Origin: Hymenobacter glacialis
Lineage (GTDB): Bacteria > Bacteroidota > Bacteroidia > Cytophagales > Hymenobacteraceae
Direction of reading: 5' to 3'
Assembly: GCF_001816165.1 (NCBI RefSeq)
Contig: NZ_MDZC01000017.1
Coordinates: 1 to 64,000, forward strand
Length of the DNA: 64,000 nt
The position numbers and the translations under genes are program-made. Position 1 is the first letter of the stretch. Each line of letters opens with the position of its first letter. This document shows positions 8,266 to 16,539 of the stretch, one piece after another. A model generated the notes under the pieces. That model was not told where the DNA came from. It did not search any database and saw only the letters and a list, made by a program, of their open reading frames with translations.

Positions 8266-9045
8266 TTAATTCTGCCGCTTGTAGCCCTTGGGCACCGAGA
8301 AGGGAAAGGCCAGCCGCTCGCGGCCAGCATTCACCTTGGTGTAGTTGATGGCGGCCGTGGCCACCCCCGATTCGGGCTGCTGGGCCTGAATAAACGTAGC
8401 GTGCGCGAAGGACACACTGCCCTGCTCCTCCAACGGCCGGAAATCGGTGTAGTCCACCGTTAGGTTGCGCTTGGTGGCCTCGTCGCTCACTTTCAGTTGC
8501 TGCACGCGGCCGGTGCCGGCTTGCAGCAGGCGCTCTATTACCACATCGGCCAGCGGGTAAGCCACGCGCTGGCGACCCGCTTCCTCGGTGGTTACGGTGG
8601 GCGTGGTGCCGGTGGGCGCCGGCACGTAGTCGCCCAGCAGCAGGGCCTGCATCTGGGCAAAGCTCACCGGCACGTTCAGCAGCTTGCTGAGGTAGTCGTA
8701 GCCACCGGAGAAGTAGGTTTTTTCCAGGCGGTTGATGACGTGCACCGAGTCGTTGGTGAGCACGGCCCGCACCCCCTCAATACCCGCCAGTGAGGCCGAT
8801 ACCCAGATAATGCTGTCGCGGCGCATGCGCAAAGCCAGGTTGGCACCCTGCTTGTTGCCTTTGAGGCTGATTTGGGCCTTGCCCTTGGCGTTTAGAAACG
8901 TGAAGGTGGTGTTGGTGGCACGCACCGTGGACTCGGCTACCGGCACCGAGGTGCCGGGACCGATAGTGGAGGCAGTGGGCACCGCCTTGCGGGCGCAGCT
9001 CCCGAGCAACAGCCCCAGGGCCACCAGCAAAGTGAGTTTATTCAT
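8266..9045 (-). CDS. DUF4292 family lipoprotein
   Basis: A 259-residue lipoprotein: MNKLTLLVALGLLLGSC is a lipobox-type signal with the modified Cys at 17. The mature part has the beta-rich pattern of DUF4292 proteins, which are thought to adopt a LolA/LolB-like fold; VWVSASL-like and GGYDYLSKLLNVPVSF segments are present. Its ATG overlaps the end of the upstream TPR gene by eight bases, so the two are coupled. The order TPR - DUF4292 - EnvC is a known Bacteroidota arrangement, which suggests a role in envelope assembly. The precise function is unknown. Confidence 0.85.
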   Translation of the reverse strand: MNKLTLLVALGLLLGSCARKAVPTASTIGPGTSVPVAESTVRATNTTFTFLNAKGKAQISLKGNKQGANLALRMRRDSIIWVSASLAGIEGVRAVLTNDSVHVINRLEKTYFSGGYDYLSKLLNVPVSFAQMQALLLGDYVPAPTGTTPTVTTEEAGRQRVAYPLADVVIERLLQAGTGRVQQLKVSDEATKRNLTVDYTDFRPLEEQGSVSFAHATFIQAQQPESGVATAAINYTKVNAGRERLAFPFSVPKGYKRQN

Positions 9046-10858
9046 ACAATTTTCGGTCTTTCAATTTGCGTTCCAGCAGGTCCGACGCCATGCCGGCTTT
9101 GCGGGCTCGCTGCCACTGGGCCACGGCTTTGTCTTTTTCACCCAGCTGGTACAGGACGTCGCCGTAGTGCTCCATCACCGACGCATCTTTGGTGCTTTCC
9201 AGCGCTTTTTCCAGCGCTGCTTTGGCGCCGGCGTAGTCTTTCATCTTGTATAATACCCAGGCATAGGTGTCGAGGTAGGTATCGTTGTCGGGGAACTGCT
9301 TCACTACTTTGCCCGACATCTGCTTGGCCTTCTCCAGCTTTTCGCCCCGCAACGACAGGTAGTAACTGTAGTTGTTCAGCACCTGCACGTTGTTGGGCTC
9401 GCTCACCAGCGCCGCTTCGTAGGCCGCATCCGATTTGTCGTACTGCTTCAACTCGTTGTAGGCATCGCCCAACTGAGCGTCGAACTGCCCCAACAGCGCG
9501 GGGTTATTCAGCACCAGCTTGCGGCCGTACTCCAGCGCTTTCACGCCTTTTTGTGGCTGCTTTTTGAGCAGATTGGCCACGCCGTTGTAAAACCAGAGCG
9601 ACGACTGGTTCGGGAACAACTCCAAAGCGCGGTTAGTGTGCACGAGCAGGGAGTCGGTGTGGTTCAGCTCGGCATCAATGAGCACGACCTGCTCCCACAG
9701 CTGGAACTTGGAGTTGTCGTAGCGCAACGCTTTCAGATACGCGTCACGGGCCTCTTTGCGGTGGTTGGTCAGTGCCTGCACATCGCCCGCCACCGCGTAC
9801 GCCTTGGCTTCTTTGGGAAATGCCTTGATGGTGGCGGCGGCCAGGTCCTGCGCCAGTTGGTTCACCGGCTCCTTGGGGCTGGGCAGCTGCTTGATATAGC
9901 CCACCAGAATGCGCACCCGCTCGTCGATGTCGAGCGACGGGTTGGCGAAAGCCAGCTTGAGCTGCTCAGCGGCCTGTTCGGGTTGGTTTTGCTGGCGGTA
10001 CACTTCGGCCAGCACCATGTGGGCCTGGGGGTTGTCGGGGTCCACGCGCAGGGCCTGCTTGGCCACACGCACGGCATCGTCCATACGGTTATTGCTGGCG
10101 TACATCTCGGCCTGGGCCAGTACGTAGCGGCTTTCGTTGGGATTGGCCCGAATGAGCTTCTCCCCCTCGCCCAGCGCTAAATCCAGCTTGTTCTGCTTGA
10201 GGTAAATCTGCTGTTTCTTGAAGGAAATTTCGTCTACCTGCCCAAATTCCTTTTCGGCTTGCTCCAACGTAGCCAGGGCCTCGGGCAGCTTGTTCTGCAC
10301 CAGGTACAAATCGGCCAGATTAAACAGGTAGCTGCCCGAGTTGGGCACCTGCTTGATGAGGGTGGCGTAGGTTTTGCTGGCCCCATCGTACTGTTTCTGG
10401 CTGGCCTGAATGGTAGCCAACAAGAGATAGTAATAGGCGTTTTTGGGGTCGAGGCGCGTGGCGGCCTCGGCGTAGTTGGTGGCGTCGCGCAAGTTGCCGC
10501 TTTGCAGGTTAGCCTCCGCTATTTTGTAGTTGACGGCCGCATTGTCAGGGTTCAGGGCGTAGGCCTTCAGCAGGTTTTCCAAGGCCTTGGGGTAGTCTTC
10601 CAGCAGGGCGTACTTCACCCCTTCCACAAACAGGGCTTCGGTGTGCTCTTTCTCGCGCTCGGTGAGGGGCGGTACCAGGGCACGCTTGGCCCGGGCATCG
10701 GCCAGTTTCTTGTTGAGGTCGCGCTGCTCTTTTTCCAACGCGCGCTGCTCCTTGCGCGTCAGCTTAGACGGGGGCGTCCCGGTGCCAGCACCGGACTGCG
10801 CGTAGCCAGAGGCCACCAGCCCCAGGCAAAACAACAGACTAAGAACAACTTGACGCAT
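9038..10858 (-). CDS. Secreted/periplasmic tetratricopeptide repeat protein
   Basis: A protein of about 606 residues with a signal peptide (MRQVVLSLLFCLGLVASGYAQ) followed by a charged coiled segment and at least ten TPR units from about residue 60 (for example AVNYKIAEANLQSGNLRDA and NVQVLNNYSYYLSLRGEKL). The start at 10856-10858 is preferred because it begins the signal peptide; a TAATTTTG box lies at 10891-10898. The gene precedes and overlaps the DUF4292 lipoprotein gene. TPR arrays mediate protein contacts; in this gene order it probably belongs to an envelope or lipid-handling assembly, but the partner is not known. Confidence 0.85.
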   Translation of the reverse strand: MRQVVLSLLFCLGLVASGYAQSGAGTGTPPSKLTRKEQRALEKEQRDLNKKLADARAKRALVPPLTEREKEHTEALFVEGVKYALLEDYPKALENLLKAYALNPDNAAVNYKIAEANLQSGNLRDATNYAEAATRLDPKNAYYYLLLATIQASQKQYDGASKTYATLIKQVPNSGSYLFNLADLYLVQNKLPEALATLEQAEKEFGQVDEISFKKQQIYLKQNKLDLALGEGEKLIRANPNESRYVLAQAEMYASNNRMDDAVRVAKQALRVDPDNPQAHMVLAEVYRQQNQPEQAAEQLKLAFANPSLDIDERVRILVGYIKQLPSPKEPVNQLAQDLAAATIKAFPKEAKAYAVAGDVQALTNHRKEARDAYLKALRYDNSKFQLWEQVVLIDAELNHTDSLLVHTNRALELFPNQSSLWFYNGVANLLKKQPQKGVKALEYGRKLVLNNPALLGQFDAQLGDAYNELKQYDKSDAAYEAALVSEPNNVQVLNNYSYYLSLRGEKLEKAKQMSGKVVKQFPDNDTYLDTYAWVLYKMKDYAGAKAALEKALESTKDASVMEHYGDVLYQLGEKDKAVAQWQRARKAGMASDLLERKLKDRKLYE

Positions 10859-10890
10859 ATGCAATAAAGCCGGACACGGGGCCCGGCTCA

Positions 10891-10898
10891 CAAAATTA
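10891..10898 (-). promoter_or_regulatory. -7 box TAATTTTG for TPR gene
   Basis: TAATTTTG on the minus strand, 32 bases upstream of the ATG at 10858. Fits TAnnTTTG; no clear -33 element. Confidence 0.4.
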
Positions 10899-10971
10899 CG
10901 GGTAATAATGCCCAACGACGCGGCCCTCCGCAGAAGGCCGCGTCGTTGTAACGCATTTACTCCCTAAAATG

Positions 10972-11982
10972 TCACACCCGCAGCTGGTTATAATCGCCCA
11001 GGCTCAAGTCGTCGGGCGTGCCGGTCACGGTAGCAAAGTTGCCAATCATCGAATTGGTGATAACGGCGTTGAGCACCGAAGCCGACTGCTGCACAATGGA
11101 GTTCGACAAGCGCGAGTCGCGCACGTTGGACTGGTCGCCCAGCGACACGTGCGGCCCCACCACCGAATCGGTAATAATAGCGTTTTCGCCGATGTACACC
11201 GGCTCGATGATAACGGAATTGGTGATTTTGGCCGATTCTGCTACCAGCGACTCGCCCCGCTCCTTGAGGTATTCCAGGTAGCGTTGGTTGGTGAATACGG
11301 TAGCGTCCTTGTTGCCGCAGTCCAGCCACTCGGTCACGCGGCCGGGCACAAACACGGTGCCCTTGTTCTTCATGTTTTCCAGGGCATTGGTGAGTTGGTA
11401 CTCGCCCTTGTCCTTGATGTCGTTATCGAGCAGGTACTGCAACTCGCTGCGCAGGTACTCGCCATCCTGAAAATAGTAGATGCCGATGATGGCCAGGTCC
11501 GATACAAACGTCTGGGGCTTCTCCACAAAGTCGGTGATGCGACCCTGAGCGTCCAGCTTCACCACGCCAAACGGCTTGGGGTCGGCCACCTGCTGCACCC
11601 AAATGGTGCCGGGCACCGAAGAATCCAGCGTAAAGTCGGCCTTAAAGAGGGTGTCGGCGAATGCCACCACCACCGGGCCACTCAATGACTCCTTGGCGCA
11701 CAAAATGGCGTGGGCCGTTCCCAGCGGCTCGTCCTGGTACACAATGGTACCCTTTGCGCCCACCGACTCGGCAATTTTCACCAAGCTCTTCTCTACCGCA
11801 TCACCAAACCGGCCGATGATGAACGCCACTTCCTCCACTTGGTCGCCGCACACCTTAGCAATGTCCTCCACGAGGCGCTGCACAATGGGCTTGCCCGCAA
11901 TCGGAATCAGGGGTTTGGGAACGGTGAGCGTATGGGGGCGCATGCGCTTGCCCATGCCGGCCATTGGTACGATGATTTTCAT
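10972..11982 (-). CDS. Sugar-phosphate nucleotidyltransferase (glucose-1-phosphate thymidylyltransferase-like)
   Basis: A 336-residue NTP transferase. The N-terminal nucleotide-binding signature MAGMGKRMRPHTLTVPKPLIP (consensus GxGxRxxPxTxxxPKP) is complete. A catalytic region follows (GTIVYQDEPLGTAHAI; VVVAFADTLF), and the last third (about 245-336) has left-handed beta-helix hexapeptide repeats. It makes an activated sugar nucleotide for surface polysaccharide or glycan synthesis. It lies between the dut/flippase pair and the TPR-DUF4292 genes, consistent with envelope glycan work. The sugar and nucleotide cannot be fixed from sequence alone. Confidence 0.9.
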   Translation of the reverse strand: MKIIVPMAGMGKRMRPHTLTVPKPLIPIAGKPIVQRLVEDIAKVCGDQVEEVAFIIGRFGDAVEKSLVKIAESVGAKGTIVYQDEPLGTAHAILCAKESLSGPVVVAFADTLFKADFTLDSSVPGTIWVQQVADPKPFGVVKLDAQGRITDFVEKPQTFVSDLAIIGIYYFQDGEYLRSELQYLLDNDIKDKGEYQLTNALENMKNKGTVFVPGRVTEWLDCGNKDATVFTNQRYLEYLKERGESLVAESAKITNSVIIEPVYIGENAIITDSVVGPHVSLGDQSNVRDSRLSNSIVQQSASVLNAVITNSMIGNFATVTGTPDDLSLGDYNQLRV

Positions 11983-12020
11983 GTTGAGTTAGTGGTTTTG
12001 ATGATTAGCGAATGAGTAAG

Positions 12021-12126
12021 AACGTCATGCTGAGCGCAGCCGAAGCATCTCGCGTGCAATACTAAATTCAATTGGTTTGATTAGTGGTGGCACGCGAGAT
12101 GCTTCGGCTGCGCTCAGCATGACGTT
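12021..12126. repeat. Large palindromic intergenic repeat (37-bp perfect arms)
   Basis: Left arm 12021-12057 and right arm 12090-12126 are exact reverse complements with a 32-base loop. The outer end has the GTCATGCTGAGCGCAGC core also found at 45849-46027 and in part at 21222-21324 and 59410-59444. It sits between the nucleotidyltransferase and dut genes. Confidence 0.95.
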
Positions 12127-12144
12127 TCGAGTACGCACGAGTGA

Positions 12145-12579
12145 TTACCCAACGCCCGTACTTCCATACCCGCCCGCGCCGCGTTGGGTTGCGCTGAGCT
12201 CCTCTACGGGCTGCCAGGAAATGGTTTCGTGCTTGGCAACTATCAGCTGGGCAATGCGTTCGCCGTCGTTTACCACAAACGGTTCGTTAGATAGATTAAC
12301 CAACAGCACCTTGATTTCGCCGCGGTAGTCGGCGTCAATCGTGCCGGGGCTGTTCACCAAGCCAATGCCGTGCTTGTAGGCCAGGCCACTGCGGGGCCGG
12401 ATTTGCGCCTCGTAGCCCACCGGAATTTCCAGGCTGAGCCCCGTCGGAATCAGGGCGCGCTCCAGTGGCCCCAGCGTCACGGGTGCCTCCAGGTGGGCGC
12501 GCAGGTCGAGGCCGGCGGCGTGGGGCGTCTGGTATTCGGGCAGCGGGTGGTGGGAGGCGTTTATTACGGGAATATGCAT
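12145..12579 (-). CDS. dut: dUTP diphosphatase
   Basis: A 144-residue trimeric-type dUTPase that hydrolyses dUTP to dUMP and pyrophosphate, keeping uracil out of DNA and feeding dTMP synthesis. All motifs are present: HAAGLDLRA (I), RPRSGLA (II), [13 protein letters not shown] with the catalytic Asp (III), ERIAQLIV (IV), and the C-terminal [10 protein letters not shown] that closes over the active site (V). The ATG at 12577-12579 has a TATCTTTG box 22 bases upstream. The gene follows the flippase on the same strand with a gap of about 60 bases. Confidence 0.95.
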   Translation of the reverse strand: MHIPVINASHHPLPEYQTPHAAGLDLRAHLEAPVTLGPLERALIPTGLSLEIPVGYEAQIRPRSGLAYKHGIGLVNSPGTIDADYRGEIKVLLVNLSNEPFVVNDGERIAQLIVAKHETISWQPVEELSATQRGAGGYGSTGVG

Positions 12580-12601
12580 AGTCAGTCACAAGAGAGACGC
12601 G

Positions 12602-12609
12602 CAAAGATA
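12602..12609 (-). promoter_or_regulatory. -7 box TATCTTTG for dut
   Basis: TATCTTTG on the minus strand, 22 bases from the dut ATG, in the flippase-dut gap. Predicts a short leader and independent dut transcription. Confidence 0.45.
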
Positions 12610-12638
12610 GCAACGGCCCTATACTGGCAGCACCTAAG

Positions 12639-14147
12639 CTAAACGGCTGCCGCTGCCGCCACCCGAGGGCGCTCAATGAGCCACAGCGCCAGCAAAAACC
12701 CCACCGTGAGCCCGGCGTGCCACGCGTGGCGCACCCACCAATCGGTGGGTTGCACCCACCAGCCCAGCGCCACCAGCCCGGCCGCGCCCAGCAGCCACAG
12801 CCCCAGCCGTAGCGCCGGGTACGGCACTGGAAAGTGTCGCTCGCCCAGCCGCCAGCACAGCATTGCCATCATAAAGTAGCACGCCAGCGTGGCAATGGCG
12901 CAGCCCAGGTAGCCCAGCACCGGAATCAGCAGGAAATTGAGGGCAATGGTGAGTACCGCGCCGCCCACCCCGATGTAGGTGCCGTAATAGGTTTTATCAG
13001 TGAGCTTAAACCACACCGACAGGTTGTAGTACACGCCCAGAAACAGGTTGGCCAGCAACAGAATGGGCACCACTACCAGCCCCTGCAGGTACTCCGGCCG
13101 CCGCAAAAACAGCTGCCCGAAGTCTTCCACGTTCAGGCTGATGCCCACAAATATCACGGCGCAGCACAGCGTAAACCACTTCAAAATCATGGCAAACGTA
13201 GCCGGCGAGTTCTTCTCGGTGCTTTGCGCGAAGAAAAACGGCTCGGCCGCGTACCTAAACGCCTGAATAACCAGCGACATGAAAATACTGAGCTTGTAGC
13301 ACGCCCCGTATATACCCACCGCCGTCAGGCTGCTTTGGCCCGGATAAAAGTCCTTCGGCAGCCAGAGGGGCAACAGAATGCGGTCCAGTGTTTCATTTAC
13401 CATGCCCGCCAGCCCCATAAACATGAGCGGATAGGCGTACTTAAGCAGCGGCCGCAACGGCTCCAGATTCAGGCGGAACCGGAAGCCCAGCAGCTCGCGC
13501 CACAGCAGCAGCAGCGTGAGGCCACTCGCCACCAGGTTGGAGAGGAAAACATAGCCCACGCCCACTGCGGGGTCGTACAGCCGCGCCACTAGCGGCTGCA
13601 GGCCCGGCAGCCATTCGCCGCGCATTACCGCCGGGCACAGCACAATAAAGAAGAGGTTCAGGGCTACGTTCAGCGCAATGCTGGCCAGCTTGATGGCAGC
13701 AAACTTGCGGGCCTTGTTCTCGAGCCGCAACCGGGCAAACGGAATAGCCGCCAGCGCGTCGAGCCCCAGAATAAGGGCCACCCACACCACGTACCGCTCG
13801 TGGCCCGCCGGAATATTCAGCAAGTCGGCCAGTGGCCGCGCCAGCAGCAGCAGCCCCGCCGTGAGCACCGCACTGCTCAGCAGCAGCAGGGTCTGCACCC
13901 GGCTATACAGTTCGCGCCGGTCGGTACCGGGGCGGTTGGCAAACCGGAAAAACGTGGTTTCCATCCCGTAGGTAAACACCACGTTCAGAAACGACACGTA
14001 GGCGTACAGCCCCGTCACCACGCCATATTCTGCCGCCGCGAAAGCGGCCGTGTACACCGGCACCAGCAGGTAGGTGAGCACCCGGCCCACAATGCTGCTC
14101 ACCCCATACACGGCGGTTTGCGACGCCAGTTTTTTAACTACACTCAT
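12639..14147 (-). CDS. Polysaccharide flippase (MATE/PST-type lipid-linked sugar exporter)
   Basis: A 502-residue polytopic membrane protein with 12-14 predicted hydrophobic helices and the family opening (KKLASQTAVYGVSSIVGRVLTYLLVPVY). Members flip lipid-linked oligosaccharides or related substrates across the inner membrane. It is the first gene of the run leading to dut, the nucleotidyltransferase and envelope genes. The ATG at 14145-14147 is used; a 7-mer repeat hairpin lies directly upstream, so its promoter is not evident. The substrate is unknown. Confidence 0.9.
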   Translation of the reverse strand: MSVVKKLASQTAVYGVSSIVGRVLTYLLVPVYTAAFAAAEYGVVTGLYAYVSFLNVVFTYGMETTFFRFANRPGTDRRELYSRVQTLLLLSSAVLTAGLLLLARPLADLLNIPAGHERYVVWVALILGLDALAAIPFARLRLENKARKFAAIKLASIALNVALNLFFIVLCPAVMRGEWLPGLQPLVARLYDPAVGVGYVFLSNLVASGLTLLLLWRELLGFRFRLNLEPLRPLLKYAYPLMFMGLAGMVNETLDRILLPLWLPKDFYPGQSSLTAVGIYGACYKLSIFMSLVIQAFRYAAEPFFFAQSTEKNSPATFAMILKWFTLCCAVIFVGISLNVEDFGQLFLRRPEYLQGLVVVPILLLANLFLGVYYNLSVWFKLTDKTYYGTYIGVGGAVLTIALNFLLIPVLGYLGCAIATLACYFMMAMLCWRLGERHFPVPYPALRLGLWLLGAAGLVALGWWVQPTDWWVRHAWHAGLTVGFLLALWLIERPRVAAAAAV

Positions 14148-14154
14148 TCTTTAT

Positions 14155-14240
14155 CAATGAAGAATGAGGAATGAAGAATGAAGAATTATTGCAACTGTCA
14201 CTGGGGCAATTCCTTATTCTTCATTCCTCATTCTTCATTG
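14155..14240. repeat. Hairpin built of tandem 7-mers (AATGAAG type)
   Basis: The left arm is tandem AATGAAG/AATGAGG units with a 7-base period. The right arm (ending at 14240) is its near-exact reverse complement: 25 bases match perfectly from the outer end. It lies between the flippase start and the enoyl-CoA hydratase stop. Same architecture as 60796-60990 and 62352-62436 but different sequence. Confidence 0.9.
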
Positions 14241-14248
14241 CCGAAGGC

Positions 14249-15040
14249 CTATTTCCCGGTGAATACCGCCGCGCGCTTTTCCACAAAAGCCGTCGTGCCC
14301 TCCTTAAAATCGTCGGTTTCAAACGCCCGCCCGAAGGCTTTGGCCTCGGCTTCGTAGCCATTAGCATCTTTAGCGTAGTGCGCGTTCACGCATTCCAGCA
14401 CCATGCCCACCGCTAGGGGCGCCTTGCCCAGAATTTTGCCCAGCAGCTGCTGGCAAAACGCCAGCAGCTCGGCCTGCGGCACCACGTGGTTCACCAATCC
14501 CAGGCGCAAAGCCTCGTCGGCTTTCACCAAGTCGGCCGTGAGCAGCAGCTCAATGGCCTTGCCCTTGCCAACGAGCTGGGGCAGGCGCTGGGTGCCGCCG
14601 TAGCCCGGCAGCAGGCCCAGGTTCACCTCGGGTTGCCCAAAGCGGGCGTTGTCCGATGCCACGCGCATGTGGCAGGCCATGGCCAGCTCGCAGCCGCCGC
14701 CCAGCGCGAAGCCGTTTACGGCCGCCACCACGGGCTTGGTGCTCTCCTCAATCCGGCAAAAGGCTTCCTGCCCGTGTTCGGCGGCGCGCAGGGCCTGGGC
14801 GGGCGTCAGGGCCGCCAGCTCGGCAATGTCGGCGCCGGCCACAAAGGCCTTCTCGCCGCTGCCCGTCACAATAATGCCGCGCACCTGGGGCTCGTCCAGC
14901 GCCTGTTGCATGGCCGCACCAATGTCTTCAATGGTGGCGGCGTTCAGCGCATTAAGCTTGCTGGGCCGGTTGATGGTGATGGTGAGGATGCCGCTGGCGG
15001 CATCCAGCTCATAGAGCAGGTTTTCGTAGGAAGCAGACAT
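14249..15040 (-). CDS. Enoyl-CoA hydratase/isomerase
   Basis: A 263-residue crotonase-fold enzyme, probably hydrating 2-enoyl-CoA in fatty-acid degradation. The oxyanion-hole segments are clear: KAFVAGADIAEL and GFALGGGCELAMACHMR. The two usual catalytic carboxylates correspond to the Glu in GGCELAM and the Glu in QPEVNLGLLPGYGGTQRL. Normal length; start MSASYENLLYE at 15038-15040 rather than the in-frame codon 9 bases upstream. A TATCTTTG box is at 15074-15081. The enzyme is monocistronic here, so its pathway (beta-oxidation or another CoA route) is not fixed by context. Confidence 0.9.
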   Translation of the reverse strand: MSASYENLLYELDAASGILTITINRPSKLNALNAATIEDIGAAMQQALDEPQVRGIIVTGSGEKAFVAGADIAELAALTPAQALRAAEHGQEAFCRIEESTKPVVAAVNGFALGGGCELAMACHMRVASDNARFGQPEVNLGLLPGYGGTQRLPQLVGKGKAIELLLTADLVKADEALRLGLVNHVVPQAELLAFCQQLLGKILGKAPLAVGMVLECVNAHYAKDANGYEAEAKAFGRAFETDDFKEGTTAFVEKRAAVFTGK

Positions 15041-15073
15041 AGCGAGCAAAGGGCCTGAGTGATTTGGTCACGC

Positions 15074-15081
15074 CAAAGATA
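15074..15081 (-). promoter_or_regulatory. -7 box TATCTTTG for enoyl-CoA hydratase
   Basis: TATCTTTG on the minus strand, 33 bases upstream of the ATG at 15040. Confidence 0.45.
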
Positions 15082-15222
15082 AGGCACGGGCCCGGCGGCA
15101 CTGGGCAGGGCTTCCCCCTGCTGGTCGTCCCAGCACCCTTGTGCACCGAAACCCACCGCCAGGCACAGGTGAATTTTCCCAGCTTTGCCCCAGAATAAGC
15201 AATTGTTATTTACTCACATAAT

Positions 15223-15230
15223 TAGCTTTA
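15223..15230 (+). promoter_or_regulatory. -7-like box TAGCTTTA upstream of mscL
   Basis: TAGCTTTA differs from TAnnTTTG at the last base. A TTG lies at about 15204. It would start transcription about 35 bases before the expected mscL start. Confidence 0.3.
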
Positions 15231-15270
15231 TCAACACATCCTCTTTTCTTCACCTTACTGCGACACTTCA

Positions 15271-15699
15271 ACGGGCTTTGTTTCCAAATTCAAAGAGTTT
15301 ATCTCCAAAGGCGACGTCCTGGACCCAGCAGTCGGCGTCACCATCGGGGCGGCGTTTGGCAAAATCGCCACTTCGCTCACCCATGACATCCCCATACCCG
15401 TCCTGAGCTTGTTCACCGGGGGCATAGACTTGCAGAACATGTTCGTCGCGCTCGATGGCAAGTCCTACACCACGCTGGAGGAAGCTAAGAAAGCCGGCTC
15501 AGCTGCTCTGGCTTATGGCAACTTTATCAATGAGGTAATCTGCTTTCTCATCATCGCCTCCGTTATCTTCTGGGTGGTAAAAGCGGCCAATAGCGTCAAG
15601 AAGAAGCCCCTCGAAGTATCGGCCGTGCCCGCTGCCCCTACCGCCGAACAGCAGCTACTCATGGAAATCCGTGATTCGCTACGCACCCATCGCGGCTAA
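15271..15699 (+). CDS. mscL: Large-conductance mechanosensitive channel MscL, with ACG in place of the start codon
   Basis: The frame encodes an almost full MscL of 142 residues: GFVSKFKEFISKGDVLDPAVGVTIGAAFGKI (first membrane helix), a periplasmic loop, FINEVICFLIIASVIFWVVKA (second helix) and the C-terminal EQQLLMEIRDSL bundle. The codon aligned with the usual initiator Met is ACG (15271), and no ATG, GTG or TTG precedes it in frame back to the stop at 15223. The first usable TTG (15409) would remove the first helix. First-helix residues also deviate from the family (GVTIG; DIPIPVLSLF). It is either translated from ACG or a young pseudogene. A hairpin terminator follows. Confidence 0.75.
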   Translation, partial: TGFVSKFKEFISKGDVLDPAVGVTIGAAFGKIATSLTHDIPIPVLSLFTGGIDLQNMFVALDGKSYTTLEEAKKAGSAALAYGNFINEVICFLIIASVIFWVVKAANSVKKKPLEVSAVPAAPTAEQQLLMEIRDSLRTHRG

Positions 15700-15721
15700 G
15701 AACACTCTTTCGTTCAACGTG

Positions 15722-15760
15722 AAAAAGCCGCTGTCCACCGAGTTGTGGGCAGCGGTTTTG
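15722..15760 (+). terminator. Intrinsic terminator after mscL
   Basis: Stem CCGCTGTCCAC / GTGGGCAGCGG with one G-T pair, short loop, flanked by AAAAG and a TTTTGTCGTTTT tail. Confidence 0.75.
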
Positions 15761-15935
15761 TCGTTTTAGGCTCAAGTATTCATTTTATTGGGGATAGATA
15801 AATTGCCGAATCAAAATAAGTTGCGAGATTTGTTTTCGTTAATTGCAGTCGGTTATCATCCGGCCGCTGCATTGAACTCGCCTTGTCGCTCATCCGTTAG
15901 GCTGCCATCCTTCCTCCACTTCACCTGTCGTTGAA

Positions 15936-16373
15936 ATGAAATTTCTGCTCGCTGCTACACTCCTAAGCGGTCTAAGTCTGGTTGCCGTTGGCAGTGCCGC
16001 TGCCCAGTCCGGCCCCGCATTTCCCACGCCCGGCCAAAGCAGCAGCGAAACCGGCGCGCGGCGCACCACCGGCAACAATGCTGAGGAATTGCTCCGCAAC
16101 CAACGCCGCGCGGCCATGACGCCCGACCAAATCAAGCAGGACCAGCAAATGGAGCTTTTGCAAGCCCGCACCGGCAACACCAGCTTCGGTACCACCGACC
16201 GGCAGTTCGACTCTAACCGTAGCGGCCGTGGTTTCATGGTGCGCAAGTACAAAGCCAAAAAAGGCTTTTCGGAGCTCAAGCGCGGCATGAGCCACTCGGT
16301 AGGTGGCTCCAACCCTCCCGGCAAGCCGCTGGTACACAAGAGCAAAATGAAGAAGGATTTCTTCATCTTCTAA
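15936..16373 (+). CDS. Small secreted protein of unknown function
   Basis: A 145-residue protein with a clear signal peptide (MKFLLAATLLSGLSLVAVGSAAAQ, cleavage after AAAQ). The mature part is polar, rich in Asn, Gln, Arg and Ser, and ends in a basic segment (KAKKGFSELKRGM ... KSKMKKDFFIF). I do not recognise a family. The gene stands alone between mscL and the infB operon and is followed by a perfect palindromic terminator (16474-16519). Export is well supported; function is not. Confidence 0.7.
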   Translation: MKFLLAATLLSGLSLVAVGSAAAQSGPAFPTPGQSSSETGARRTTGNNAEELLRNQRRAAMTPDQIKQDQQMELLQARTGNTSFGTTDRQFDSNRSGRGFMVRKYKAKKGFSELKRGMSHSVGGSNPPGKPLVHKSKMKKDFFIF

Positions 16374-16473
16374 CCCAAAAAATTAGTTTAGTTGCTCGTG
16401 GTTGGTTGTCAGCAAAACACTACTGATACCATAATAACTAACCAGTAGTAACTAACTACCCTCCATTCGTTAA

Positions 16474-16519
16474 GCACGAAAAAGCCCCGTCTGCATCTGC
16501 AGACGGGGCTTTTTCGTGC
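16474..16519. terminator. Perfect palindromic bidirectional terminator
   Basis: Twenty-two-base arms (GCACGAAAAAGCCCCGTCTG...) are exact complements around a 2-base centre, with A-run and T-run inside the arms. It separates convergent genes: the secreted protein and infB. Confidence 0.9.
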
Positions 16520-16539
16520 TTTCAGGCAGCGCCCTGTCC

